Source of the DNA: Roseinatronobacter domitianus | GTDB lineage: Bacteria > Pseudomonadota > Alphaproteobacteria > Rhodobacterales > Rhodobacteraceae | Reading direction: 5' to 3' | NCBI RefSeq assembly: GCF_023336755.1 | Contig: NZ_JALZWP010000010.1 | Location: forward strand, 1 to 64,000 | DNA: 64,000 nucleotides | Part shown: piece after piece, positions 17,232-26,244 of the stretch | How positions within the stretch are numbered: position 1 is the first letter of the stretch | Layout of the letters: each line of letters begins with the position of its first letter | Program-made: the position numbers and the translations under genes | Notes under the pieces: generated by a model | The model's database searches: none | The model's input: only the letters and a program-made list of their open reading frames with translations | What the model was told of the DNA's origin: nothing

Positions 17232-18494
17232 ATGCGCAGGGTAGTCGTAACAGGGTTGGGAATGGTCACGCCACTGGCCTGCGGGGTCGAGGCGTCTTGG
17301 CAGCGTTTGTTGGAGGGGCAATCCGGCGCCGGGCCGATCACCCGGTTCGATGCCAGCCGCCTGGCGACCACCTATGCTTGCGAAGTGCCACGGGGCGACG
17401 GGTCGGATGGCACTTTCAACCCCGATGACTGGATGGAAGCGAAAGAAGCCCGCAAGGTTGATGAATTTATTCTGTATGGCGTCGCCGCCGCCGAACAGGC
17501 AATCCACGATTCCGGCTGGATGCCACAGGATGAAGAATCGCGTTGCCGCACCGGCGTGATGATCGGGTCCGGCATTGGCGGGCTGCAATCCATTGCCGAT
17601 ACATCCATTCTGTTGCGCGACCGTGGGCCACGCCGGGTGTCGCCGTTTTTCATTCCTTCCGCGCTGATTAACCTTGTGTCGGGGCAGGTCAGCATTCGTC
17701 ACGGGTTCAAAGGGCCGAACCATGCGGTTGTGACAGCCTGTTCCACCGGCGCGCATGCCATTGGCGATGCGGCGCGGCTCATCCAGTGGGGCGATGCAGA
17801 TGTGATGGTCGCTGGCGGTGCGGAAAGCCCGATTTGCGAAATTGGCATTGCCGGGTTCAACGCTTGCAAAGCGTTGTCCACCAAGCGTGGCGATGACCCG
17901 AAAGCGGCCTCGCGCCCCTATGACATTGACCGGGACGGGTTTGTGATGGGCGAAGGCGCGGGCGTTGTGGTGCTGGAGGATTACGAGCACGCCAAAGCGC
18001 GTGGCGCGAAGATTTACGCCGAAATCATCGGCTATGGCATGTCGGGCGACGCCTATCACATCACGGCACCCGCCGAAGACGGCGATGGCGCGCTGCGGTC
18101 CATGCAGGCGGCGGTCAAGCGTGCCGGGATCGACGCATCGGAAATAGACTACATCAACGCGCATGGCACCTCTACCATGGCCGATACGATCGAACTGGGC
18201 GCGGTCGAACGCTTGCTGGGGGATGCGGCGGGCACGGCGACCATGTCTTCGACCAAATCGGCTATCGGGCATTTGCTGGGGGCGGCCGGCGCGGTGGAGG
18301 CGATCTTCTCTATCCTCGCCATCCGTGACCAGATTGCCCCGCCAACGCTGAATCTGGACAACCCCGCAGTGGAAACTCCGCTGAACCTGGCCGCGAATGC
18401 GGCCCATAAACGCAAAATCGACGTCGCATTGTCCAATAGCTTCGGCTTTGGCGGCACCAATGCCAGCCTGATCCTGCGCAAACTGGAAAGCTGA
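17232..18494 (+). CDS. fabF: Beta-ketoacyl-ACP synthase II
   Basis: FabF condenses malonyl-ACP with the growing acyl-ACP during fatty-acid elongation. The 420-residue thiolase-fold protein shows the catalytic triad: Cys170 in TACSTGAHAIG, His311 in NAHGTSTMADTIE, and His347 in SAIGHLLGAAGA. The C-terminal SNSFGFGGTNASL motif is present. I use the ATG at 17232 behind GAGGGG rather than an upstream TTG. The stop overlaps mltG (TGATG). fabG and acpP are about 28 kb away, so elongation genes are dispersed here. Confidence 0.96.
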   Translation: MRRVVVTGLGMVTPLACGVEASWQRLLEGQSGAGPITRFDASRLATTYACEVPRGDGSDGTFNPDDWMEAKEARKVDEFILYGVAAAEQAIHDSGWMPQDEESRCRTGVMIGSGIGGLQSIADTSILLRDRGPRRVSPFFIPSALINLVSGQVSIRHGFKGPNHAVVTACSTGAHAIGDAARLIQWGDADVMVAGGAESPICEIGIAGFNACKALSTKRGDDPKAASRPYDIDRDGFVMGEGAGVVVLEDYEHAKARGAKIYAEIIGYGMSGDAYHITAPAEDGDGALRSMQAAVKRAGIDASEIDYINAHGTSTMADTIELGAVERLLGDAAGTATMSSTKSAIGHLLGAAGAVEAIFSILAIRDQIAPPTLNLDNPAVETPLNLAANAAHKRKIDVALSNSFGFGGTNASLILRKLES

Positions 18495-19648
18495 TGATCC
18501 GTCATATCGTCGCCAATGCATTCACCCTGATGATCGTGGGTTTGATCGCGCTTGCTGTCGTCATTGCGGCTGGCCAGCGTCACTTTACCGGGCCAGGCCC
18601 GCTGACGCAGGCGATCTGCTACCGGGTTGCACCGGGGGCCAACCTGCAACAGGTCTCTGGCCAACTGGCGGAAATGGGGGCGATCGGCTCGCCGCAAGTG
18701 TTCCGCATTGGCGCGCGCTATACCGAACGCGCCGACCAGTTGCGCTTTGGGTCTTATCTGGTGCCCGAAGCGGCCTCTATGGATGAGATCATGGATATCC
18801 TGACCCGTGGTGGCGCGTCCACCTGCGGCTCGGAAATTCAGTATCGCATCGGGGTCACACGCATCGACACGCTGGTGCGCGAATTGGACCCGGCAACGCA
18901 GCGTTTTGAAACGGTTGTGCAGTTCGACGCGGGCGAAACCCCGCCCGATGATTATGCGCGCTTCATTGCCATGCCCGATATCAGCCTGCGCATCACCGTG
19001 GCCGAGGGCGTGACAAGCTGGCAGATATGGGATGGCTTGCGGCAGGCCGAATTCCTGTCGGGCGACATGGGCGCGCAACCGGACGAAGGCTGGCTGGCCC
19101 CCGATAGCTATGCCGTGACGCGTGGTCAGGACCGGGCAGAGTTGTTGACCGAGATGCGCGCGCGGCAGGAAGCGATCCTAGCAGACTTGTGGGAAACCCG
19201 CGCCGATGACCTGCCCTATGAGACGCCATATGAGGCGCTCATCATGGCCTCTATTGTGGAAAAGGAAACCGCCGACCCGGAAGAGCGCCCACAAGTGGCG
19301 GGTGTGTTCGTCAACCGCCTGAACACGCCGATGCGGCTTCAGACCGACCCGACCGTGATCTACGGCATCACCTTGGGGCAGGGTATCTTGGGCAGGGGGC
19401 TGCGGCGTTCGGAACTTGACGCGGTCACGCCCTATAACACATACCGCATTGACGGGCTGCCGCCCACGCCGATTGCCAACCCCGGCCGGCAAGCGATTGC
19501 GGCGGCGCTGAACCCGGATGACACGCCCTACCTTTATTTTGTCGCCGACGGCACGGGTGGTCATAGTTTTAGCACAAATTTAGCGGATCATAATCGCGCC
19601 GTGGCCCGCTGGCGCGAAATCGAAGCGGAGCGCGCGCGCGAAAACTGA
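18494..19648 (+). CDS. mltG: Endolytic transglycosylase MltG
   Basis: MltG is an inner-membrane lytic transglycosylase that cuts nascent glycan strands and sets their length. The 384-residue protein has one N-terminal membrane helix (LMIVGLIALAVVIAAG), a LysM-like part, and the YceG catalytic domain with ASIVEKETADPEERPQ at about 252-267, containing the catalytic glutamate, then FVNRLNTPMRLQTDPTVIYG and YLYFVADGTGGHSFS. Its start overlaps the fabF stop by 1 base; fabF-mltG coupling is common in bacteria. Confidence 0.95.
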   Translation: MIRHIVANAFTLMIVGLIALAVVIAAGQRHFTGPGPLTQAICYRVAPGANLQQVSGQLAEMGAIGSPQVFRIGARYTERADQLRFGSYLVPEAASMDEIMDILTRGGASTCGSEIQYRIGVTRIDTLVRELDPATQRFETVVQFDAGETPPDDYARFIAMPDISLRITVAEGVTSWQIWDGLRQAEFLSGDMGAQPDEGWLAPDSYAVTRGQDRAELLTEMRARQEAILADLWETRADDLPYETPYEALIMASIVEKETADPEERPQVAGVFVNRLNTPMRLQTDPTVIYGITLGQGILGRGLRRSELDAVTPYNTYRIDGLPPTPIANPGRQAIAAALNPDDTPYLYFVADGTGGHSFSTNLADHNRAVARWREIEAERAREN

Positions 19649-19669
19649 GCATTTGTAAGGGGTTTTGTG

Positions 19670-20137
19670 ATGTCCGCCCAACCAACGCTAACGCGCTTGT
19701 TTGCCATGATCGCCTTCGCGGGATTCGCTGTGCATATCGCCACCAATGTCCAACTGCTGCAAGAGGGGGCACGCGTGTCGGGCATGTTCAACACCGTGGC
19801 CGCCGTCATGGCGGCGCTGTCGGGGTGGATGGTGGCGGGGCCGCGGATCGAAACGCGGCTTGTCAAATCTGTCTTTGCCATGGTGCAAGGCGTTATTGCT
19901 GCGGCCTTTCTGGCCTTGGCCGCAGGGGCCACGGTCGAAACCTTTCGCCTTGGCTACAAGATCCGGTATGATGATCTGGGCGAAGCGATGCAGGGCTTTT
20001 TCGGCTATGTCGCAGAGGGCGCGCAACAGCTTGCAACCCCCGATATTCTGCCCGCCATTGGTATATTCTGCGTGGTCGGCGGTGTGATCCTGTCACTTCT
20101 GTTCCGCATGTTCGAAGCGCGGCGCAACGCGCGATGA
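19670..20137 (+). CDS. trgA: TrgA family membrane protein (tellurite resistance)
   Basis: The 155-residue integral membrane protein has four hydrophobic segments at roughly residues 11-31, 36-56, 68-92 and 126-147 and a basic cytoplasmic end (RMFEARRNAR). It matches TrgA, first described with TrgB as a tellurite-resistance determinant in Rhodobacter sphaeroides. The ATG at 19670 is preferred over the GTG just before it. The stop overlaps trgB by 4 bases, the same arrangement as in the described pair. Its molecular role is unknown. Confidence 0.85.
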   Translation: MSAQPTLTRLFAMIAFAGFAVHIATNVQLLQEGARVSGMFNTVAAVMAALSGWMVAGPRIETRLVKSVFAMVQGVIAAAFLALAAGATVETFRLGYKIRYDDLGEAMQGFFGYVAEGAQQLATPDILPAIGIFCVVGGVILSLLFRMFEARRNAR

Positions 20138-21246
20138 GCGATCCGGTCTTTCTGTTCGGAACGCTGCGCCATGCCCCCTTACGCGCAGCCGTGTTGGGTG
20201 GGGATGCTCCGGCGCAGGTCGGGCAATTGCCGGGATATATCGTTCTGGAACACGCGGGCTATCCGGTGCTTGTGGCGCGGGACGGTGCGTCTGCCTTCGG
20301 TAGTCTGTTGCGTCCCAATGCCACACAGCTTGCCCGGCTGGACCTCTATGAATCGCTCTTCGACTACACACGACACTCTGTGCCAGACGGGCAGGGCGGC
20401 CATGTCTGGCTCTATCGCCCGGCGCAAGCGCTCACACTGATCGACGCGGCGCCCTGGGTGCTGGCGGATTGGGTTGCGCAGATGGGCGAGGCTGCTATTC
20501 TGGCCAGCACAGAGATCATGGCGCTTGCCCGCGTGCACAGCACAGAGGCGCTGTCTGTGCGGTATCCAATGCTGCTGGCACATGCCTGTGCGCGGCTGCG
20601 CGGACGCTCTGAACCCGCACCGCATAATTTGCGCCGCGCCGCGCAGCGCGACGATGTGGACAGCGTATCGACTGCGCAGCCCTATGCCTATTTCTTCGGG
20701 GTGCAGTCCGATGATCTGCGCTTTCGCCGCTTTGATGGCACGCTTAGCCCGGTTGTGCGCCGCGCGGGTTTCGTGATGACCGATGCGGTCACGGTGCTGC
20801 CCTATGACCCGGTGCGCGATTGCGTGCTGCTGGTGGAACAGTTCCGCTATGGCCTGTATCTGCGCGACGTTGCGAATTGCTGGTCGCTCGAAGCGATTGC
20901 CGGTCGCATCGATGCCGGGGAACGGCCCGAAGGCGCCGCCCTGCGTGAGGCGCAGGAAGAGGCCTCTCTGAAACTGTCCGCCGGCGCCCTGCGGTTTGTC
21001 GGGCAATCCTACCCATCGCCCGGTTCGATCAGCGAATGTCTGTTCCAATATGTCGCGCTCTGCAAATTGCCGGAAGACGACCGCGCCATCGGCGGGCTAG
21101 AGTCAGAGCACGAGGACATCCGCCGCCACGTCATCAGCTTTGCGCGGTTGATGCAGCTTGTGGAAAGCGGCGAAATCCAGAACGGCCCGTTGCTGACAAC
21201 CGCCTATTGGCTGGCGCTCAACCGCGACCGGCTGCGTGCAGTTTAG
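20134..21246 (+). CDS. trgB: TrgB-like two-domain protein: gamma-glutamylcyclotransferase-like fold plus Nudix hydrolase
   Basis: The 370-residue protein has two parts. Residues 1-110 start with VFLFGTLRHAPLRAAVLG, the BtrG/AIG2-type gamma-glutamylcyclotransferase-like fold. Residues 170-370 form a Nudix hydrolase with the box G257-x5-E-x7-REAQEEAS, close to ADP-ribose pyrophosphatases (EQFRYGLYLRD, LEAIAGRIDAGE and SEHEDI motifs). The likely reaction of the second part is cleavage of ADP-ribose or a related nucleotide sugar. It is coupled to trgA and ends tail to tail with yciB, overlapping it by 4 bases. Confidence 0.85.
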   Translation: MSDPVFLFGTLRHAPLRAAVLGGDAPAQVGQLPGYIVLEHAGYPVLVARDGASAFGSLLRPNATQLARLDLYESLFDYTRHSVPDGQGGHVWLYRPAQALTLIDAAPWVLADWVAQMGEAAILASTEIMALARVHSTEALSVRYPMLLAHACARLRGRSEPAPHNLRRAAQRDDVDSVSTAQPYAYFFGVQSDDLRFRRFDGTLSPVVRRAGFVMTDAVTVLPYDPVRDCVLLVEQFRYGLYLRDVANCWSLEAIAGRIDAGERPEGAALREAQEEASLKLSAGALRFVGQSYPSPGSISECLFQYVALCKLPEDDRAIGGLESEHEDIRRHVISFARLMQLVESGEIQNGPLLTTAYWLALNRDRLRAV

Positions 21247-21839
21247 CTTGGGTCGGATTTGTAGCGCTCGAACAACCGCGCTTGCAGCAGGAAGAACCCG
21301 AATAGCGCGACCGGAAGCCCGAATGTGCGGAAATTCACCCACATATCGGTCGAGAAATTGCGCCAGACCAGTTCATTTGCGCAGGCCATGGCAAAGAACA
21401 TCAGCGCCAATCGCTTGGTCAGCAAAATCCAGCCCTCATGCGTCAGCGGCAGCGCGCCTTCCATCACCAGTTCCAGCCAGCTTTGCCCGCGCAGCAGCCC
21501 GATCCCCAGCAACAGGGCGAAAATGCCATAAATGGCCGTCGGCTTGGTTTTGAAGAACCGGTCATCATTCAGCCAGACCGTCAGCCCGCCGAACACCACC
21601 ACCATGACCAGCGTGACAAGCTGCATCTTGCTTAGCCGTCCCGACAAGCGCCACAGCAGGAAGGTCGCCAGCGCCATCACCGGGATGAAAGCGGCGGTCA
21701 GAAGGATGAAGGCGGCATATTCGGTGCCGCCGATCGTATAGCTTTGCCCGCGGGTCAGGACATAGCCCACGAAGAACAGAAAGACGGGGCCAAGCTCCAG
21801 CCCGATCTTGACGGCGGGAGAAACGGTTTTTTCTTGCAT
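21243..21839 (-). CDS. yciB: YciB/IspZ family inner membrane-spanning protein (septation protein A)
   Basis: The 198-residue protein has about five to six membrane helices and the family hallmarks: GPVFLFFVGYVL near the start, TFLLWRLSGRLSKMQL, FGGLTVWLNDDRFFKTKPT, LLRGQSWLELVMEGALPLT and ANELVWRNFSTDMWVNFR. YciB proteins act in envelope homeostasis and cell division in the inner membrane. I chose the ATG at 21839; an upstream start would add a non-conserved 38-residue extension. Transcribed towards trgB. Confidence 0.93.
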   Translation of the reverse strand: MQEKTVSPAVKIGLELGPVFLFFVGYVLTRGQSYTIGGTEYAAFILLTAAFIPVMALATFLLWRLSGRLSKMQLVTLVMVVVFGGLTVWLNDDRFFKTKPTAIYGIFALLLGIGLLRGQSWLELVMEGALPLTHEGWILLTKRLALMFFAMACANELVWRNFSTDMWVNFRTFGLPVALFGFFLLQARLFERYKSDPS

Positions 21840-21867
21840 GTCTGGCTCGATCTTGTTGGCGCGTCCC

Positions 21868-24450
21868 TCAGGACGCAATGCGCAGCACGACATCGCGCCC
21901 ACGCTTGTTATATCGCAATTCGCTTTCGCCGATGGCGGTAACTTCGCCGCCATCCAGTCGCTCGCCCACCTCTACGGTTACGACGCGCCCATTGTCCAGC
22001 CGCACCAAGGCGCGCCGGGCAGAGGGCGTGCCCATCACCCCCAACAGGTTGATCTGGCGCAGGTTTATGGCGCGTGTCTGGGTCGCAGCGCGCGTAACAG
22101 AGGCAGAGCTGGGGATGCGCGGTGCAGCGGATGCAGCGGATGCCTGAACGATTTCGGCCTGCGGTTCGGCAACCGCGCGGATGCGGGCCGTGGCCAGCGT
22201 GCGCTGCACGATCTCCGAGAATTCGCCGGGCCGTGCCGAAGGGCGCAAAGATGCGGCAACCGCCTGCGGTGTCGCGCTGGCAAACTGCTCTGCCTGCGCC
22301 ACGGCGCGTTCGACAATCTCGGCAGGGCGTGATCGGGGCGCAAGCAGGGTAAGCGCAACGCCGCCCGGAGGCGGCGTCAGGCTAGCCTGATCGTCAGATG
22401 TCTCTGCATCGGGCGCAGCATCCGGCCCGGTTTCCACATTGGCGGGCGGTTCGGGCGCAATATCCTCTGGTCGGGTGGGCGGCACGATGGGCGGCGTGCC
22501 TTCGGTGACACCAACTTCCACCGCGCTTTCATCTTGTGGCGCGACCTCCTCAGCCGGTGGTTCCGGGGCGGGCTCTGGTTCTGGCGCAAGCCCTTCGGGA
22601 CGCGCGGGCGGCACAACGGCCGGGCGGCTTTGGGTGACGCTGATCTCCAGCAAGTCCTCTCCCGGTGGCAGGGTTGGCTCGGCTGCGGCCACGTCAGCCT
22701 CGTCTATCACCTGCGGCAGCTCTGCGCCGCGCAAAGGTGGTAACGGTGTTGTGCCGAAGGGGGCAGGCGCAGCCTGAACAGAGGGCAACTCCCCCGGCGC
22801 ATTGGGGGCTATGGCCCGAACCGACCGCAACGCGGCGAGCCTGCCCGCAGTTTGCGCCGGGGCGTCGATGGCCGGGGCCGTGCCGTCCGAAGCGATGCTC
22901 TCCGGTGCCGCGCTCTCGACCGATTCGGTGCCGCCTTGTTGTTGCGCGGCATCGGTCACACCAAGGGCCGCTTCGACCGGGTCTTCTTCCTCCGTGCCGG
23001 GCAGGGCCAACGCGTCCGGAGCGGCGATGTCGCTGGCCGCGTCTTCGGGCAGGACTGGCTGCGCCAGCTCTGGTTCCTGGTTACTTGTAAAGTAGAACAC
23101 CCAGACAACCACCGCCAGCACCAGAAGAAGTGCCGCGCCGCTGATGGCAAGCGCGCGCCGTGGAAGCCTTGGTTCGCTTAGCGTTTCATGGCGGCGTGCG
23201 CCGAAAACTGTCAGACGATCTGCCTCTGTGTCTGCCGCAGCTTTACGAGGCGCCGCGGAGCTGGCTGGTTTGGCGGGTGGCGCCGATTTGGCAGGCGCTT
23301 TCGGAGCAGACTTTGACGCATCCACACGCGCCAATGCCGCTTGGGCCGGCGTCGCAGCTTTCGAGTCTGACGCCGTTCTACTTTTCAAAAGGCCTGTTGC
23401 GCCGCGCAAACTGCTGGTGGCGCGGCTAACCGGCGTGGCGACAGAGGCGCGCAACCGTTCTGCCAAGACGGCCCCACCCAGACTGCCCAGCGACAGGCTG
23501 CGCGATTTCGCCAAGGCGGTCAGGGCTTTGTTGACAGGGGCGGCTTTGGGCGAGGGCGGCGTTGCGGGCGCGGAAGACGCGCCGGGCACAGCCCGCCGTG
23601 ACCGGAACGCCGCCGGTGCCGCAACGTCTTTCTCTTTGGTCGCCTCTGTTGTCAGGGCTTTCGCAGGCGCTGTTGGCGGTTTCGCCGCATCGGCTTTGGC
23701 GGGCTTGGGCGTTTCGCTGGACACAGTCCGCTTGCCGAAATCGAACTTGTCCGGTTCCGGCTTTGTTGCCGTTTTGGCAGCCTTTTCCGGCGTCTCCGCA
23801 GGCTTGTCTTTGGCCAAAGGGGACGGCGCGGTTTCAGCCTTGGGCGAGGGCGTTTTCTTCTCCGGCGTGGCGGCGGGTGCAGGGCCAGTCTTGACGCCGG
23901 GTGTCGGCGTGGGCTTTTCCAGCTTGGCCAGGCCCGTTTCGCGCAGGATGGGGCCGCCGCGGCCCAAATCCTCTGGGTTGTCGGACACCCCGTCCACACG
24001 GCCAAAAAACGGTTCTGTGTCAAACCTGCCCGACTGCGGCGCGGCCACGAAACACACCGGGTTCAGACCCTGCGCGCGCGCAAATTCCTCGGCCTCTACC
24101 AGCGTCTCTCGTGCGACCACGGCCACGCTCAGGGTGCCGTCACTTTTCTGCCAGTCGAACTCCAGCTCTTCGACAGGATAGGGTGTCCTGCCCTCCAGTG
24201 CTGCGCGGATGGCGTGGTCATCCTGCTGCGTGGGCATGTCGGTATACAAGATCTGGTCATCGGGAATGACCAGCTTGGTCGCGATCCCATCGGGCGCTAG
24301 CGCGCGGGCTTTGGCCACAAGCGCCTGCATCTGCGCATCAATGTCGCCCGCGTCCATCGGCACCGCGCCGACGCGCAACCATCCGGCGTCATCCCGCTGC
24401 CATAGCGTGATGCCATCCTCTGTCAGACCAAGAGCAAAATTTGGTTTCAT
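21868..24450 (-). CDS. Large membrane protein with GspL/PilM-like N-terminus and GspC/PilP-like C-terminus
   Basis: The 860-residue protein has no name I recognise but a clear layout. Residues 1-150 resemble the cytoplasmic actin-like domain of GspL/PilM (GLTEDGITLWQRDDAGW, ALEGRTPYPVEELEFDW). Residues 180-430 are a low-complexity Ala/Lys/Pro-rich linker. One membrane helix lies at about 434-456 (LAISGAALLLVLAVVVWVFY). A long acidic, proline-rich periplasmic stretch follows, with repeated REE/PPTRPE-like units, and residues 790-860 form a small beta domain (INLLGVMGTPSARRALVRLD...VTVEVGERLDGGEVTAIG) like the homology region of GspC/PilP. No other secretion or pilus gene is adjacent. Its role is unknown; a scaffold across the inner membrane is the simplest reading. 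Confidence 0.75.
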   Translation of the reverse strand: MKPNFALGLTEDGITLWQRDDAGWLRVGAVPMDAGDIDAQMQALVAKARALAPDGIATKLVIPDDQILYTDMPTQQDDHAIRAALEGRTPYPVEELEFDWQKSDGTLSVAVVARETLVEAEEFARAQGLNPVCFVAAPQSGRFDTEPFFGRVDGVSDNPEDLGRGGPILRETGLAKLEKPTPTPGVKTGPAPAATPEKKTPSPKAETAPSPLAKDKPAETPEKAAKTATKPEPDKFDFGKRTVSSETPKPAKADAAKPPTAPAKALTTEATKEKDVAAPAAFRSRRAVPGASSAPATPPSPKAAPVNKALTALAKSRSLSLGSLGGAVLAERLRASVATPVSRATSSLRGATGLLKSRTASDSKAATPAQAALARVDASKSAPKAPAKSAPPAKPASSAAPRKAAADTEADRLTVFGARRHETLSEPRLPRRALAISGAALLLVLAVVVWVFYFTSNQEPELAQPVLPEDAASDIAAPDALALPGTEEEDPVEAALGVTDAAQQQGGTESVESAAPESIASDGTAPAIDAPAQTAGRLAALRSVRAIAPNAPGELPSVQAAPAPFGTTPLPPLRGAELPQVIDEADVAAAEPTLPPGEDLLEISVTQSRPAVVPPARPEGLAPEPEPAPEPPAEEVAPQDESAVEVGVTEGTPPIVPPTRPEDIAPEPPANVETGPDAAPDAETSDDQASLTPPPGGVALTLLAPRSRPAEIVERAVAQAEQFASATPQAVAASLRPSARPGEFSEIVQRTLATARIRAVAEPQAEIVQASAASAAPRIPSSASVTRAATQTRAINLRQINLLGVMGTPSARRALVRLDNGRVVTVEVGERLDGGEVTAIGESELRYNKRGRDVVLRIAS

Positions 24451-24565
24451 GGCTTGGCCTTAACAAATTCCAGACAGTATCGGGAGTCGGAAAACCCGTG
24501 CCGAGGGCCGGTATAGCGAAAAATTGCTTGGCCGCGCGCCCGGCGTAAGGCGCGCGGCCAATATA

Positions 24566-25855
24566 TCAGGCCGTTGCCTTGGCCAAAGCCTGTTCCAGAT
24601 CGGCGATGATATCATCTGCGTTTTCGGTGCCGATGGACACGCGCACCACGTTCGGGGCAGCCCCGGCGGCGATCTGCTGTTCTTCGGTCAATTGCCGGTG
24701 CGTGGTCGACGCCGAGTGGATAATCAGCGAACGCGTGTCACCAAGATTGGCAACATGGCTGAACAGGTCCACGGAATCGATCAGCTTTACGCAGGTTTCA
24801 TAGCCACCCTTCAGCGCGAAGGTGAACAACGAGGACGCGCCCCTGGGGCATATCTTGGCCACACGGTCGTAATAGGGCGAGGATTTCAGCCCGGCATAGG
24901 TCACATGATCGACCGCCGGGTGGTTTTCCAACCATTCCGCAACCTTGATCGCGTTTTCGCAATGGCGCTCCATCCGCAAGGACAGGGTTTCAATCCCCAT
25001 CAGCGTATAATGCGCGGCTTGCGGATTCAGCGTCATGCCCAGGTCGCGCATGCCCACGGCAATCGCATTGAACATGAAGGCCAGCGGTCCAAGCGCTTCG
25101 TGGAATTTCAGCCCGTGATAGGCTGGTTCCGGCTGCGAGAGCGCGGGGAACTTGTCGTTGGCGGACCAGTCGAACTTGCCCGAATCGACAATACAGCCGC
25201 CGGTGACGGTGCCGTTGCCGGTCAGGTATTTGGTCAAGGAATGGATAACCAAAGTCGCGCCATGTTCGATCGGGCGGCACAGATAGGGCGTGGCGGTCGT
25301 ATTATCTACAATCAGCGGAATGCCGTGCTTGTCGGCAATCGCCGCCAGTGCCGGCAGATCGGCAATATGGCCGCCGGGATTGGCGATGGATTCGCAGAAC
25401 ACCGCGCGCGTATTCTCGTCGATTGCGGCTTCGACAGCGGCGGCATCGTCGATATCGACAAAAGTGGCCGACCAACCGAAACGCTTGATCGTCTGGGAAA
25501 ACTGCGTGACCGTCCCGCCATAAAGCCGGTTTGACGCCACGATGTTCAGCCCCGGCCCCATAATGGTAAACAGCGCCAGAATCTGCGCCGCGTGGCCAGA
25601 GGAACAGGCCACCGCGCCTGCGCCGCCTTCAAGGGCGGCCATCCGGTCTTGCAGCGCGAACACCGTCGGGTTCGTCAGCCGCGAATAAATGAAGCCCACC
25701 TCTTGCAGGTTGAACAGCGCCGCCGCGTGGTCGGCATCGCGAAACACATAGGCCGTGGTCTGATAGATCGGCACCTGCCGCGCGCCGGTGGCCGGGTCTG
25801 CATTCGCCCCGGCATGGACCTGCAACGTTTCGAAGGCTTGCGGTTTATCGCTCAT
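24566..25855 (-). CDS. metY: O-acetylhomoserine aminocarboxypropyltransferase (sulfhydrylase)
   Basis: MetY joins O-acetylhomoserine with sulfide to give homocysteine. The 429-residue PLP enzyme of the Cys/Met metabolism family shows TLQVHAGANADPATGARQVP, the YSRLTNPT phosphate-binding motif, ACSSGHAAQ, and the PLP lysine Lys209 in HSLTKYLTGNGT. The length, longer than cystathionine gamma-synthase types, fits MetY. A GGAGGA site precedes the start. The short upstream gap shows no SAM riboswitch that I can recognise. Confidence 0.95.
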   Translation of the reverse strand: MSDKPQAFETLQVHAGANADPATGARQVPIYQTTAYVFRDADHAAALFNLQEVGFIYSRLTNPTVFALQDRMAALEGGAGAVACSSGHAAQILALFTIMGPGLNIVASNRLYGGTVTQFSQTIKRFGWSATFVDIDDAAAVEAAIDENTRAVFCESIANPGGHIADLPALAAIADKHGIPLIVDNTTATPYLCRPIEHGATLVIHSLTKYLTGNGTVTGGCIVDSGKFDWSANDKFPALSQPEPAYHGLKFHEALGPLAFMFNAIAVGMRDLGMTLNPQAAHYTLMGIETLSLRMERHCENAIKVAEWLENHPAVDHVTYAGLKSSPYYDRVAKICPRGASSLFTFALKGGYETCVKLIDSVDLFSHVANLGDTRSLIIHSASTTHRQLTEEQQIAAGAAPNVVRVSIGTENADDIIADLEQALAKATA

Positions 25856-25924
25856 TGGCGGTCATCCTCCCATTGGTTCGGGTGTGACGCTACGACACAG
25901 GCGCGCAATGGGCAAGCGGCAGGA

Positions 25925-26155
25925 TCAGTCCTTGGACGCTGCGGGCGCGGGCAGGGCCTTGGCCTCGTCCGGCATCTGTTCGGGCAGGTCAATGGTGAAG
26001 CTGCCTTCCTCGGGGTAGATTGTGATGCGCGGCTTGGGGCTGAGCGTGGCGAGGATCTCATTTATTTCAGATTGAGCGCGCTCTATCGTCTCACGTTGCG
26101 TCTCGCGCTTGACTTGCGGCGTTTCGGCCTTGTTTCCGAACAAAAATTTGAACAT
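25925..26155 (-). CDS. Small hypothetical protein
   Basis: This 76-residue soluble protein (start MFKFLFGNKAETPQVKRETQ) has a charged helical first half and a short beta-like stretch, RITIYPEEGSFTIDLPEQ, then an Ala/Pro-rich tail. I do not recognise a characterised family. It lies between metY and the asparaginase on the same strand, about 70 bases upstream of metY, with its own GGAG-type ribosome site. Codon use matches neighbours. Confidence 0.7.
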   Translation of the reverse strand: MFKFLFGNKAETPQVKRETQRETIERAQSEINEILATLSPKPRITIYPEEGSFTIDLPEQMPDEAKALPAPAASKD

Positions 26156-26244
26156 CTGGAATCTCCTCTGGCAACGGTTGGCTGTGTCTAGCCGAAAGGC
26201 CGCATGGGGGAAAGCCGCTTTGCCGCGCTGCGGCGAAACCCTGC

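Noticed and set aside
25856-25924. SAM-responsive riboswitch before metY
   Set aside because: The gap is too short and lacks the conserved helices.
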